From Streptomyces sp. ICC1 (GTDB lineage: Bacteria; Actinomycetota; Actinomycetes; Streptomycetales; Streptomycetaceae): 64,000 nucleotides of DNA. This document shows, piece after piece, positions 42,070-50,349 of the stretch. Every line of letters begins with the position of its first letter. Positions within the stretch are counted from its first letter, which is position 1. Location: contig NZ_CP030287.1 of the NCBI RefSeq assembly GCF_003287935.1, positions 2,942,267-3,006,266 on the forward strand. The letters are read 5' to 3'. Made by a program: the position numbers and the translations under genes. Below the pieces are notes generated by a model. The model was not told where the DNA came from. It worked only from the letters and a program-made list of their open reading frames with translations, and ran no database searches.

Positions 42070-42431
42070 TCAGGACGGCGGCGGCAGCTCCGGGCCGACC
42101 GTGAGAACGAGCACCGAAGCGGATCCGGCGCCTGATTGCTCGGCTGTGAGCCCCGGCAGGCGTCCCGCGAGTGCCTTCGCCTGCGACTCCATCCCGGCCG
42201 GGTAGGTGAGCGAACTCTTCGCCGCCGGAGCGTTGCCGGTGGCCACGACCTGGAAGCCGAGTCCGCGCAGCTGCTCGGCGACCTGCTGGGCGCGCCCGGA
42301 GACGCCGGTGGCGTTGAGGCGGCGTTGCCGCCCCCGGCCCACACCGCGGCCAGGGCCACGGCCAGTGCGGCAACCAGCGAGGCGCCGAGGATCAGCCGGA
42401 GCCGCGGGCTGCGGCGGGCCTCACTCGCCAC
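42070..42431 (-). pseudogene. Membrane-anchored LytR_C-type protein, frameshifted
   Basis: GTG 42431 opens a frame with a basic N terminus and a TM helix (RLILGASLVAALAVALAAVWAGGG). The continuation that resembles a LytR C-terminal domain (RLNATGVSGRAQQVAEQLRGLGFQVVATG, in parts; ending SVLVLTVGPELPPPS) is in another frame. The switch lies near a GGGGGCGG run at about 42330-42345. One missing base in that run would restore the fusion. It overlaps the end of the CopC-like gene, so it is the second gene of that operon. Real pseudogene, sequencing error and -1 slippage are all possible. Confidence 0.65.
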
Positions 42432-43014
42432 GGCCGGCCCGATTCCGGCGCACGGCGAAGATGACCGCGCCGATGACGACGACCAGGCCGACGCCGAACC
42501 CGAGCACAGCGGGCATCGCGCTGCCGCCCGCCTCCCTGTGGGGCGCGGGCGACGGGGAGCCTGTGGCGGGCGCCGGTGGCGGAGTCGCAGAGGGAGTGGA
42601 TGCCGGGCCCGGGCCGACGGGCTGCTTGACGGTGAAGGTGTACGAGCCGGAGACCGGGTGACCGTCGGCGGACACCACGCGGTAGCCGACCGTGTACGTC
42701 CCCGGCAGTCCGGAAGCCTGCAGGGCGAGGCTGACCTGCTTGCCGGACACCTTCGGCGCGTCGGCCGGTGCGGGCTGTCCGTCCGGCCGGGTCAGCCCGA
42801 TCTGGGCGTACTTCTGGTCCATCTGGTCGCTGAAGGTCAGAGTCAGGGAACCGGGCATCTGCTCCAGGGTGGCGCCGTCGGCCGGAGTGGAGCTTTCGAG
42901 ATCGGTGTGTGCGGTCGCCTGGGGAGCGGCGAGGGTGATGAAGGCCGTGGCGCAGAGCGGTACGGCGAGGAAACGTGCCGCCCGAGGGACGGCACGCCGG
43001 TGAAGGACGGGCAT
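42421..43014 (-). CDS. CopC-domain copper-binding protein
   Basis: A 197-residue exported protein. The signal peptide ends at TAHTDLESSTPADGATL, which places the copper-ligating His at the mature N terminus (AHTDLESSTP). The CopC fold follows (LTLTFSDQMDQKYAQIGLT, VSADGHPVSGSYTFTV with the second His). A Pro/Ser linker and a C-terminal TM (AVLGFGVGLVVVIGAVIFAVRRNR) anchor it to the membrane. It binds Cu(II) at the cell surface. It is coupled to the LytR_C-type gene. Confidence 0.9.
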   Translation of the reverse strand: MPVLHRRAVPRAARFLAVPLCATAFITLAAPQATAHTDLESSTPADGATLEQMPGSLTLTFSDQMDQKYAQIGLTRPDGQPAPADAPKVSGKQVSLALQASGLPGTYTVGYRVVSADGHPVSGSYTFTVKQPVGPGPASTPSATPPPAPATGSPSPAPHREAGGSAMPAVLGFGVGLVVVIGAVIFAVRRNRAGRGE

Positions 43015-43090
43015 GTGCGAGCTCTCTGTATCCCCTGGCGTCAGGGCACGCCGGGGTGTGATGGGGCCCCGGCGTCTCGTGCGCCGGCCC

Positions 43091-43297
43091 TCACGTCACG
43101 GCCGTCAGGCCATGCAGCAGGACGCACAGCACCGCCAGTACTGCCGCCCGTACCGCGCGCACCGCCCCGGACGCCGGTGAGGCATCGGGGCGGGAGAGAG
43201 GGGTTGGGGGGAGTGTGCTCGAAGCACTCTCGGACAGCAGCGTACCCAGTCGTCCTGTGGCCGACGCCATCATCACGTCGCAGACCGCCGAGATCAC
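43091..43297 (-). CDS. Possible small membrane protein upstream of copC
   Basis: A 68-residue frame from GTG 43297, with GAGGAAGG upstream. It ends in a hydrophobic helix (AVRAVRAAVLAVLCVLLHGLTAV). It lies 77 bp before the copC start on the same strand. A competing frame overlaps it, and the family is not recognised. The 43298-43551 gap upstream holds nothing I can name. Confidence 0.3.
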   Translation of the reverse strand: MISAVCDVMMASATGRLGTLLSESASSTLPPTPLSRPDASPASGAVRAVRAAVLAVLCVLLHGLTAVT

Positions 43298-43551
43298 ACG
43301 GATGAACACCTTCCTCGGCAAGAACTGACCCGCCCAACCCCAGGGGCGGGCGGGCCGCCCGGCCTGACCCGCCCCCGGCTTTTGTCCCTGGCCCCAGGCA
43401 CGGTTGTGGCCGTCGCCTGGCCGGCCCGGGCGGCAGGCAGCACGGCGACCACTAGGCAACCGACCGGACCACCAGCCCCGGCCCGAGCCGAACCAGGCCG
43501 GAGCCGCGAGACGCACGGCGTTCAGGCACCGGCCTTCCCTTCGAGCAGCCG

Positions 43552-44829
43552 CTAGTTCGGCATCCGTGCGGCTCGGGGGTGCGTTTCGTACATGCGGAGT
43601 GCGACGAGCAGGCCCGAGGCGGCGGTGAGTGCGGCAACCGCCCAGACCGCCGCGGTCAGCCCGTAGGCGTCGGCGAGGATCCCGGCGAGAAGCGCGCCCA
43701 CGGCGAAGCCGCCGTCGCGCCAGAGCCGGTAGACGCCGACCGCACGGGCGCGCCAGGCGGGGTGGGCGACGTCTCCGATCACGGCGAGGAGGGTCGGGTA
43801 GACCATGGCGGTGCCGAGGCCCAGGAGGGCCTGGGCGGCGGCCCAGATGCCGAAGGTGGTGCCGGCGGCGACGAGTCCGATGGCGACGGCCTGGAGCAGC
43901 ATGCCCGTGGTGATGAGGTGTTTGCGGCCGATGCGGTCGGACCACCAGCCGGTGAGCAGTTGGCCTGCGCCCCAGACCGCCGGGTAGATGGCGGCGAGTG
44001 CGCCGATCTGGCCGATGGACAGGCCGTGGGCGGCGAAGAGCAGGGGGAAGATGCCCCAGGCGAGGGCGTCGTTGAGGTTGTTGACCATGCCGGCCTGGCT
44101 GGCGGAGGACAGGGCTCTGTCGGTGAAGCTGGTGCGCCGGGCGATCTGCCCGGTGCTCAACTGGGTTGCGGCCAGGTCTTGTACGGGGTGGAGTGCGGCT
44201 TCGGCGCGGGCGTGGTCGCGCGTCTCGCGGACGGCGAGGACGGAGAGGCCGAGGCCCAGGGCGGCGTAGGCGGCGCCGAGCAGGAACGGTTCCGGGCGCA
44301 GGCCGGCGTGGGCGGCGATGGCGCCGGTGGCCATCGCGGTGGCGGCGACGGCGACGTATCCGGCTGCCTCGTTGAGGCCCATGGCCAGGCCGCGGCGGTC
44401 GGGCCCGGCGAGGTCGATCTTCATGATGACCGTGGTGGACCAGGCCAGTCCCTGGGAGGCGCCGAGCAGGACGTTGGCGGCGACGATCCAGCCCCAGGAC
44501 GGCCCCCAGGCCAGCATCGCCGGGACGGGCAGGGCGAGGAGCCAGCCGGCGATCAGGACGGGCTTGCGGCCGTAACGGTCGGAGAGGGTGCCGGCGAAGA
44601 AGTTCGTGACGGCCTTGGTGGCCCCGAAGGCCAGGATGAAGGTCAGACCGGCCGTGGCGGAGTCCAGGCCGAAGACCTGGACGGCCAACGGCGAGAGGAT
44701 GGTGCGCTCTTGGCCGAGCATGCCGCCGACCAGCGCGTTCACGGCGACGAGCAGGGTGAACTGGGCAAGGTTGGCGCGCAGTCCGAGCGCTGTGCCGCCC
44801 TTGGGGCGAGGGGTGACCGAGGCGGTCAC
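43552..44829 (-). CDS. MFS transporter of the sulfur-transfer group
   Basis: A 425-residue 12-TM major facilitator. The loop motif is FAGTLSDRYGRKPVLIAGWLL and it is repeated in the second half as LTGWWSDRIGRKHLITTGMLL. The GTG start overlaps the MBL-rhodanese stop (GTGA), which marks one operon. Transporters with this partner are thought to move sulfur compounds or toxic oxyanions. The specific cargo is not known. Confidence 0.9.
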   Translation of the reverse strand: MTASVTPRPKGGTALGLRANLAQFTLLVAVNALVGGMLGQERTILSPLAVQVFGLDSATAGLTFILAFGATKAVTNFFAGTLSDRYGRKPVLIAGWLLALPVPAMLAWGPSWGWIVAANVLLGASQGLAWSTTVIMKIDLAGPDRRGLAMGLNEAAGYVAVAATAMATGAIAAHAGLRPEPFLLGAAYAALGLGLSVLAVRETRDHARAEAALHPVQDLAATQLSTGQIARRTSFTDRALSSASQAGMVNNLNDALAWGIFPLLFAAHGLSIGQIGALAAIYPAVWGAGQLLTGWWSDRIGRKHLITTGMLLQAVAIGLVAAGTTFGIWAAAQALLGLGTAMVYPTLLAVIGDVAHPAWRARAVGVYRLWRDGGFAVGALLAGILADAYGLTAAVWAVAALTAASGLLVALRMYETHPRAARMPN

Positions 44830-46190
44830 ACGCCCTCCTGAAGGGAGCGGCCGGTTGCCTCGGCCCAGCCGGTGGGGCCTCCGTCGAGAACCGCGAGATT
44901 CTGATGGCCGGCGCGCTGGAGCAGGCTGGCGGCGGTCATGGCGCGCTCGCCGTGGCCGCATGCCACCACCAGATCGTTCGGGGTTACGTCGGCGTGAGCG
45001 GTAAGGGCGCCGAGTTCGATGTGGATCGCGCCCTGAATGTGGCCTGCGATGTGCTCGGCACGCTGCCGCACGTCAAGGACCGGCCGGTTGTCGATGCGGT
45101 CGGCGCTGACGAGAGGGAGGGTCTGCTGGTCGCCGCCCGCGGCGGTCCAGGCGTCCATGCCTCCGTCGAGATGTCCGGCCAGCCGTTCGTAGCCGATCTT
45201 CAAAGCCTGCCAGGTGATCTCCGAGAGGTCTTGGCCCGGTGCGGTGACGAAGGCGATCGGGGCGTCGTCGGGCAGCAGCCAGCCCAGCCAGGTCGCGAAC
45301 TGGTCCCGCAGCGGGATGGAGATCGCGCCGGAGATGTGGCCGGCGGCGAAGGCTGTCACCGGGCGTACGTCGACGAGGTGTCCGCCGCCGCCGAGCAGGG
45401 TTCGCACCTCCCCGGCGCTGAGGGCTGCGAGCCCGGGGGTGGCGCCGAGTACGGCGGGCCCGCGTCGGTTCCGCTCGCCCAGCCGGTCGAAGTACGCGGG
45501 GTAGGTCCCGAGGCTGGCGAGCAGTTCCCGTACGAAGGTGTCCTCGTCGGGAGCGGCGAGAAGCGGGTTGGCCTGCTTCTGGGCGCCGATGGTGGTGGTG
45601 CGCTCGGCGCCGGGTGGGGCCGAGCAGAAGGATCCGGCCCCGTGGGTGGGCCATACGGCCACTGCGTCCGGCAGTTCGGCCAGCCGCTTCAGCGAGTGGT
45701 ACTGGGCGCGGGCGAGCTCGGCGGCGCGTTCGGCCCCCAGCAGGTCGGTGCGGGCGGCCGAGCCGACGATCAGGGATCCGCCGGTGAACACGCCCAGCTC
45801 GCGGGCGCCGTCCAGGAGGAGGAAGGACAGGTGCTCGTCCGTGTGCCCGGGCGTGGCCAGCGCCCGCAGGGTCAGCCCGCCCAGGTCGGTCTCGTCGCCG
45901 TCGCCGAGGGGGGTGTGCGGGAACTCCCGGCCCCCGGCGGCGGAGGCCAGTACGGTCGCGCCGGCGTCGGCGGCGAGCTGCACGGCTCCGGAGAGGAAGT
46001 CGGCGTGCAGGTGGGTGTCGGCGGCGAAGGCCACCGTCAGACCGCGGTGGCCCGCGGCCTTGCGCAGAGCCCGCAGGTCCCGGCTCGCGTCCACGGCCAG
46101 GGCCCGGCCGCCACCGAGGTCTACGAGGTAGGCGCTATTGCCCAGCCCCTCGTCGACCAGCGGCATCAGATGATCGTCAGCGAAGCCCAT
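44826..46190 (-). CDS. Metallo-beta-lactamase-fold/rhodanese fusion (persulfide dioxygenase-like)
   Basis: A 454-residue three-domain protein. Residues 1-235 are a glyoxalase II/ETHE1-like MBL domain with THLHADFLSG (metal motif with Phe after HADx), TPGHTDEHLSF and WPTHGAGSFC. Two rhodanese domains follow. The first (about 265-355; VDVRPVTAFAAGHISGAISIPL) has TAPGQ where a catalytic Cys is expected. The second (about 365-450) keeps it in VVACGHGERA. GGAGG precedes ATG 46190. It probably oxidises persulfides with sulfur relay through the second rhodanese. Divergent from the ArsR-rhodanese gene. Confidence 0.9.
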   Translation of the reverse strand: MGFADDHLMPLVDEGLGNSAYLVDLGGGRALAVDASRDLRALRKAAGHRGLTVAFAADTHLHADFLSGAVQLAADAGATVLASAAGGREFPHTPLGDGDETDLGGLTLRALATPGHTDEHLSFLLLDGARELGVFTGGSLIVGSAARTDLLGAERAAELARAQYHSLKRLAELPDAVAVWPTHGAGSFCSAPPGAERTTTIGAQKQANPLLAAPDEDTFVRELLASLGTYPAYFDRLGERNRRGPAVLGATPGLAALSAGEVRTLLGGGGHLVDVRPVTAFAAGHISGAISIPLRDQFATWLGWLLPDDAPIAFVTAPGQDLSEITWQALKIGYERLAGHLDGGMDAWTAAGGDQQTLPLVSADRIDNRPVLDVRQRAEHIAGHIQGAIHIELGALTAHADVTPNDLVVACGHGERAMTAASLLQRAGHQNLAVLDGGPTGWAEATGRSLQEGV

Positions 46191-46222
46191 GAGGTCCTCC
46201 AAGTGTCACGGTAGGGGCTGAG

Positions 46223-46261
46223 TGGTCACAGCGCCCTACCCATGGATACAATATTCCATGG
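46223..46261 (+). promoter_or_regulatory. Promoter and operator of the ArsR-rhodanese operon
   Basis: TGGTCA (46223-46228), 18 bp and TACAAT (46247-46252) form a plausible promoter. The inverted repeat CCATGGA-N8-TCCATGG (46240-46261) covers the -10 box, a typical ArsR repressor site. It lies between the two divergent sulfur operons and may control both. Confidence 0.65.
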
Positions 46262-46277
46262 ATTACTGGAGGATGCC

Positions 46278-46946
46278 ATGGGAGACGTGACGCGGAAGTC
46301 CGCGCTGTACGACGCCTTCGCCCACACGGGCAAGGCACTGAGCAGCGGCAAGCGCCTGGAACTGCTCGATCTGCTCGCACAGAGCGAGCGCACGGTCGAT
46401 GCGCTCGCCAAGGCGGCGGGGCTGAACCTGACCACCGCCTCCGCCCACCTGCAGACGCTCAAGCAGGCCGGACTGGTGTCCACCCGGCGGGAGGGCGTGC
46501 GCATCCACTACCGGCTGTCCGGGGACGACGTCGCCGCCCTGTACGCCCTGCTGCGCAAGGTCGCCCAGACCCACCAGGCGGGTGTGGAAACCGCGCGCAC
46601 CGCCTACCTCGGCAATGACCAGCCGGAAGAAGTCGGGCGCGATGACCTGCTCGCCCGCGCGCAGGCGGGCGAGGTCCTCGTGCTGGATGTCCGCCCCGCC
46701 TCGGAGTACGACGCCGGGCACATCCCCGGCGCCCTCTCCATCCCGGTCGAGGAGCTCGCCGAGCGCATCGCCGAGCTACCGGCCGACACCGAGGTCGTCG
46801 CCTACTGCCGCGGTGAGTACTGCGTCATGGCCTACGAAGCCGTACGCCTGCTCAACGCCAACGGCCGCCGCGCCGTCCGGCTGACCGACGGCATGCTCGA
46901 GTGGCGGCTCGCGGAGCTGCCCGTGGCCACCGGAGCCGCCGCGTGA
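46278..46946 (+). CDS. ArsR-family regulator fused to a rhodanese domain
   Basis: A 222-residue protein. An ArsR winged helix (about 15-90; SGKRLELLDLLAQSERTVDALAKAAGLNLTTASAHLQTLKQAGLV, in parts) is joined to a rhodanese domain (120-220) with LDVRPASEYDAGHIPGALSIP and the active loop CRGEYC (C177 and C182). GGAGGATG precedes ATG 46278. The rhodanese Cys pair probably senses or carries sulfane sulfur and controls DNA binding. It is the first gene of the operon with the cysteine desulfurase. Confidence 0.92.
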   Translation: MGDVTRKSALYDAFAHTGKALSSGKRLELLDLLAQSERTVDALAKAAGLNLTTASAHLQTLKQAGLVSTRREGVRIHYRLSGDDVAALYALLRKVAQTHQAGVETARTAYLGNDQPEEVGRDDLLARAQAGEVLVLDVRPASEYDAGHIPGALSIPVEELAERIAELPADTEVVAYCRGEYCVMAYEAVRLLNANGRRAVRLTDGMLEWRLAELPVATGAAA

Positions 46947-48121
46947 TCCCGACCCACACCGGCCTCGACGGCGGCCCGATCTACCTGGACTACAACGCCA
47001 CCACCCCCGTCGATCCCCGGGTGGCCGAGGCCGTGCAGCCCTACCTGGCAGCGCGGTTCGGCAATCCCTCCAGCGGACACGCGTACGGCGCCAGGCCCAA
47101 GCAGGCACTCGCACGGGCCCGGCGGCAGGTCGCCACCCTCATCGGTGCCAGTGCCGACGAGATCGTGTTCACCGGCTCCGGCTCGGAAGCCGACAACCTC
47201 GCCATCCGTGGCGCCGTCCTCGCCTCCAAGACCGGCCGACCGCACGTCATCACCCAGATCACCGAGCACCCCGCGGTACTGGAAACCTGCCGCGCGCTGG
47301 AGCGCCTGCACGGCGCCGAAGTGACGTACCTGCCCGTCGACCACCACGGCCTCGTGGATCCCGCGGACCTGACGGCCGCGTTGACCCCGCACACCGTGCT
47401 CGTCTCGGTCATGGCCGCGAACAACGAGACCGGCTCCCTCCAGCCCGTCGCCCAGCTGGCCCGTATCACCCACGCCCACGGCGCACTCTTCCACTGCGAC
47501 GCCGCCCAGGCCGCGGGCAAGATCCCCCTGAACGTGAGCGAGTTGGGCGTCGACCTGATGACGGTCGTCGGCCACAAGATGTACGCGCCGAAGGGAATCG
47601 CCGCTCTGTTCGTGCGCAGCGGAGTCGCCCTCGAACCCCTCGTCTACGGCGGTGGCCAGGAGAGCGGCCTGCGCGCCGGCACCGAGAACGTCGCCCTCGC
47701 CGTTGCGCTTGGCACCGCCGCCCAACTCGCGGCCGAGGATCTGACCGACGGCGCTCGCCACCGCATCGCCGCGATGCGCGACCGCCTCCACGACCGGCTG
47801 GCCGACGGCCTGCCCGGCCGGGTCCGGCTCAACGGCCCCTCCGGAGGTCGCCTTCCGAACACGCTGAACATCAGCATCGAGGGCGTACGAGGCCACGAGC
47901 TGCTGGACGCCGTCCCGGAGATCGCCGCCTCCACCGGCTCGGCCTGCCACAGCGGCGACCACCGGCCCTCCCCCGTCCTCAGCGCCATGGGCCTCGACCC
48001 GGCCCGCGGCCTCTCGGCGCTCCGGCTGTCCCTCGGCCGCTGGACCACGACCGACGACATCGACCGGGCCATCGGGCTGCTGACCGCCGCCGTGCAGAAG
48101 CCACCCGCAATTCGGGCTTGA
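46943..48121 (+). CDS. NifS/IscS-like cysteine desulfurase
   Basis: A 392-residue fold-type I PLP enzyme. The opening IYLDYNATTPVDPRV, the PLP lysine K212 in GHKMYAPKG, and the catalytic Cys335 in STGSACHSGDH are intact. It releases sulfane sulfur (or selenium) from cysteine onto Cys335. The start overlaps the ArsR-rhodanese stop (GTGA), so sulfur production and the rhodanese-type sensor are made together. No Isc/Suf scaffold genes are adjacent, so a dedicated stress or metal-detoxification role is more likely than general Fe-S assembly. Confidence 0.92.
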   Translation: MIPTHTGLDGGPIYLDYNATTPVDPRVAEAVQPYLAARFGNPSSGHAYGARPKQALARARRQVATLIGASADEIVFTGSGSEADNLAIRGAVLASKTGRPHVITQITEHPAVLETCRALERLHGAEVTYLPVDHHGLVDPADLTAALTPHTVLVSVMAANNETGSLQPVAQLARITHAHGALFHCDAAQAAGKIPLNVSELGVDLMTVVGHKMYAPKGIAALFVRSGVALEPLVYGGGQESGLRAGTENVALAVALGTAAQLAAEDLTDGARHRIAAMRDRLHDRLADGLPGRVRLNGPSGGRLPNTLNISIEGVRGHELLDAVPEIAASTGSACHSGDHRPSPVLSAMGLDPARGLSALRLSLGRWTTTDDIDRAIGLLTAAVQKPPAIRA

Positions 48122-48148
48122 CCTTCGAGTCGGGTCGAAGGTTTACCG
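48118..48148 (+). promoter_or_regulatory. MerR-type promoter with internal palindrome
   Basis: TTGACC at 48118-48123 overlaps the cysteine desulfurase stop codon. A 19-bp spacer leads to TTACCG. ACCTTCGA-N6-TCGAAGGT sits between the two boxes. The long spacer plus palindrome is the hallmark of promoters activated by MerR-family proteins. It lies 8 bp from the merR-like start, so autoregulation is expected. Confidence 0.75.
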
Positions 48149-48155
48149 TCGGGTC

Positions 48156-48932
48156 ATGGACACCTTCCGCATCTCGCAGCTGGCCGAACGCTCCGGCGTT
48201 CCGGCCACCACGCTGAGGTTCTACGAGTCCGCCGGGCTGCTGCCCGCCGAGCGTACGGCGGCCGGCTACCGCGTGTACGACGAGCAGTCGCTGGAGCGGC
48301 TGACCTTCATCTCCTCGGCCAAGCTCCTCGGGCTGCCGCTGGAGGAGATCCGCGAGCTGCTCGGCGTGTGGGAGCAGGGCGCGTGCTCGGCGGTGCGGGC
48401 GCGGATGCTGCCCTTGGTCGCCGATCGCATCGCCGATGCGGACCGGCGCCTCGCCGAGCTGTCGGCGTTCTCCACGCGTCTGACGGGAGTCCACGAGCAG
48501 CTGTCCGGTCCGGCCCCGGCCGGCACGTGCGGGCCGGACTGCGGCTGCGTGAGCCCTGCGGGGCCCGGCCCGGTGCCGGTGGAGCTGTCATTGACCCGCC
48601 CCGAGCCCCGGAGGAGCGCGGACGAGGCGTGGCGGGAAGCTCCGGTCGCCTGCACGTTGGACAGCACCGAGCTGAGCGAGCGGACCGAGCAGTGGCAGAG
48701 CCTGGCAGACCGGGCCCGCAGCCGAGCGGAGATCCCGGACGGGCTGCGGCTGACCTTCCCGGCCACGCCAGAGCTGGCGTCCGAGATCGCCGCGCTGTCC
48801 GCCGCCGAGCAGGGCTGCTGCGCGTTCTTCGACTTCACCCTGCACCTGACCCCCTCTGAGCTGGCCCTGACCGTGCGGGCCCCCGAGGCCGCCGGATCCC
48901 TGCTCACCGATCTGTTCGGAGTGACGGCATGA
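48156..48932 (+). CDS. MerR-family metal-responsive regulator with extra C-terminal domain
   Basis: A 258-residue regulator. The MerR HTH (FRISQLAERSGVPATTLRFYESAGLLP, in parts) and dimer helix are followed by a Cys-rich site: C77 in EQGACSAV and C125/C129/C131 in GTCGPDCGC, suited to a thiophilic metal ion. A further domain of about 100 residues (VACTLDSTELSERTEQW, AAEQGCCAFFDFTLHL) is typical of an actinobacterial subgroup found with MerT-like proteins. It overlaps the MerT-like gene (ATGA). It probably activates the downstream transporter genes on metal binding. Confidence 0.9.
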   Translation: MDTFRISQLAERSGVPATTLRFYESAGLLPAERTAAGYRVYDEQSLERLTFISSAKLLGLPLEEIRELLGVWEQGACSAVRARMLPLVADRIADADRRLAELSAFSTRLTGVHEQLSGPAPAGTCGPDCGCVSPAGPGPVPVELSLTRPEPRRSADEAWREAPVACTLDSTELSERTEQWQSLADRARSRAEIPDGLRLTFPATPELASEIAALSAAEQGCCAFFDFTLHLTPSELALTVRAPEAAGSLLTDLFGVTA

Positions 48933-49240
48933 CCCCCACACAGCATCCTTCCCGCCCCTGGGTCGCCGCCGGTACGGGCGCCCTCGCCGTGGCCGCATGC
49001 GCGGCATGCTGCATCGGCCCGCTGCTCGCCTTGCTGGGTGGCATCGGCGCTGCCTCCGCGATCGGCGCGGTGTGGATGCCCGCCCTGGCCGTGGTGACGG
49101 TCGCGGCCCTGGCGGGCGTGGTGTGGATGCTGCGCCGCCGACGCGCAACGGCCTGTGGGACGGGCCACACCACGGCCGACCTGGGGATGCCCACGGTCAG
49201 GCCCGCAGCCGGCGTCCGGACCGAGTCGGCCCCTCGCTGA
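48929..49240 (+). CDS. MerT-like small membrane protein
   Basis: A 103-residue protein with two TM helices and the thiol motif C24-x-x-C27-C28 in the first (AVAACAACCIGPLLALLGG). Mercuric transporters carry a similar vicinal Cys pair in TM1. A Cys also appears in the tail (ATACGTGHTT). It is coupled to the MerR-like gene. It may import or sense a thiophilic metal, but no mercuric reductase is present in the window. Confidence 0.8.
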   Translation: MTPTQHPSRPWVAAGTGALAVAACAACCIGPLLALLGGIGAASAIGAVWMPALAVVTVAALAGVVWMLRRRRATACGTGHTTADLGMPTVRPAAGVRTESAPR

Positions 49241-49313
49241 CCTCGTCCGGGAGAATGAGCGGGCCGGTCGGCGTCGTCGTCGCAGACCGCGGTACAGCTG
49301 AGGGAGCAACACG

Positions 49314-50306
49314 GTGTCGCAGGAATCGCAGGGTCTGGTCGAGCGGATGGAGGACCACCAGGTCGCCGTCTACCTCGGGGCGATGGCCGTCGGCGCCGCC
49401 CTCGGCTGGGCGGCCCCTGCGGTCGGCCCCGGGCTGGAACACGCCATCAACCCCGTCCTGGGCGCCCTGTTGTACGTCACCTTCCTCCAGGTCCCCGCCG
49501 CCGAACTGGTCCGCTCGCTGCGTGACGGCCGGTTCCTGTCGGCCACCCTGGTGGTGAACTTCCTCGTCGTACCGCTCGTCGTCGCCGTGATGTTCGCGTT
49601 CCTGCCGGCCGACCAGGCCATCCGCCTCGGCGTGCTCCTGGTCCTGCTGTGCCCCTGCGTCGACTACGTCATCGTCTTCAGCGGGCTGGCGGGAGGCAGC
49701 AACCGCCGCCTGCTGGCCGCCACCCCGCTGCTGCTGGTCGCACAGATGGTGCTGCTGCCGGGCTTCCTCTTCCTCTTCATGGGTTCGGACCTGGCCGACA
49801 TCGTCGAGATCGGCCCGTTCGTCGAAGCCTTCCTCTTCCTGATCGTGATTCCGCTGGCTCTGGCGTGGGCCACACAGGCATGGGCCGCCCGGCGCCCCTC
49901 CGGTCGGAGGGTGTCCGACGCCGCGACCATGACGATGGTCCCGCTGATGGCCGCCACGCTCTTGGTGGTCGTCGCCTCCCAGGTCCCGAAGCTCGGCGGC
50001 CGGCTCTCGGACGTGGCGGCCGTCGTCCCCTTCTACGTGGTCTTCCTGGTCGTCATGGCCTTCGCGGGCAAGGTGGTGGCCCGACTGTTCCGCCTGGACG
50101 CCCCCGCCTCCCGGGCGGTCGTCTTCACCGGGGCGACCCGTAACTCCCTGGTCGTTCTTCCCCTGGCACTGGCCCTGCCGGACGAACTGGCGGTCGCTGC
50201 GGTCGTCGTCGTCACCCAGACCCTGGTCGAGGTTCTCGGCATGGTCGCCTACGTCCGCCTGGTGCCCCGCCTCGTCCCCGAGGACAAGGCACCGGCCATC
50301 GTCTGA
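49314..50306 (+). CDS. BASS-family arsenic resistance-type transporter
   Basis: A 330-residue, ten-TM protein of the bile acid/arsenite (ACR3-like) family. The TM4 sequence LLVLLCPCVDYVIVFSGLAGG has the conserved Cys in a CPC context, as in the ACR3-type arsenite exporters. A second repeat has FTGATRNSLVVLPLALALP. GAGGGAG precedes GTG 49314. It is the last gene of the MerR-type operon and probably exports an oxyanion or thiolated metal compound. Confidence 0.87.
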   Translation: MSQESQGLVERMEDHQVAVYLGAMAVGAALGWAAPAVGPGLEHAINPVLGALLYVTFLQVPAAELVRSLRDGRFLSATLVVNFLVVPLVVAVMFAFLPADQAIRLGVLLVLLCPCVDYVIVFSGLAGGSNRRLLAATPLLLVAQMVLLPGFLFLFMGSDLADIVEIGPFVEAFLFLIVIPLALAWATQAWAARRPSGRRVSDAATMTMVPLMAATLLVVVASQVPKLGGRLSDVAAVVPFYVVFLVVMAFAGKVVARLFRLDAPASRAVVFTGATRNSLVVLPLALALPDELAVAAVVVVTQTLVEVLGMVAYVRLVPRLVPEDKAPAIV

Positions 50307-50349
50307 GCAGGACGGCGTCTGCGGTGCTGCGGACGATTTCCGCCGCCTA

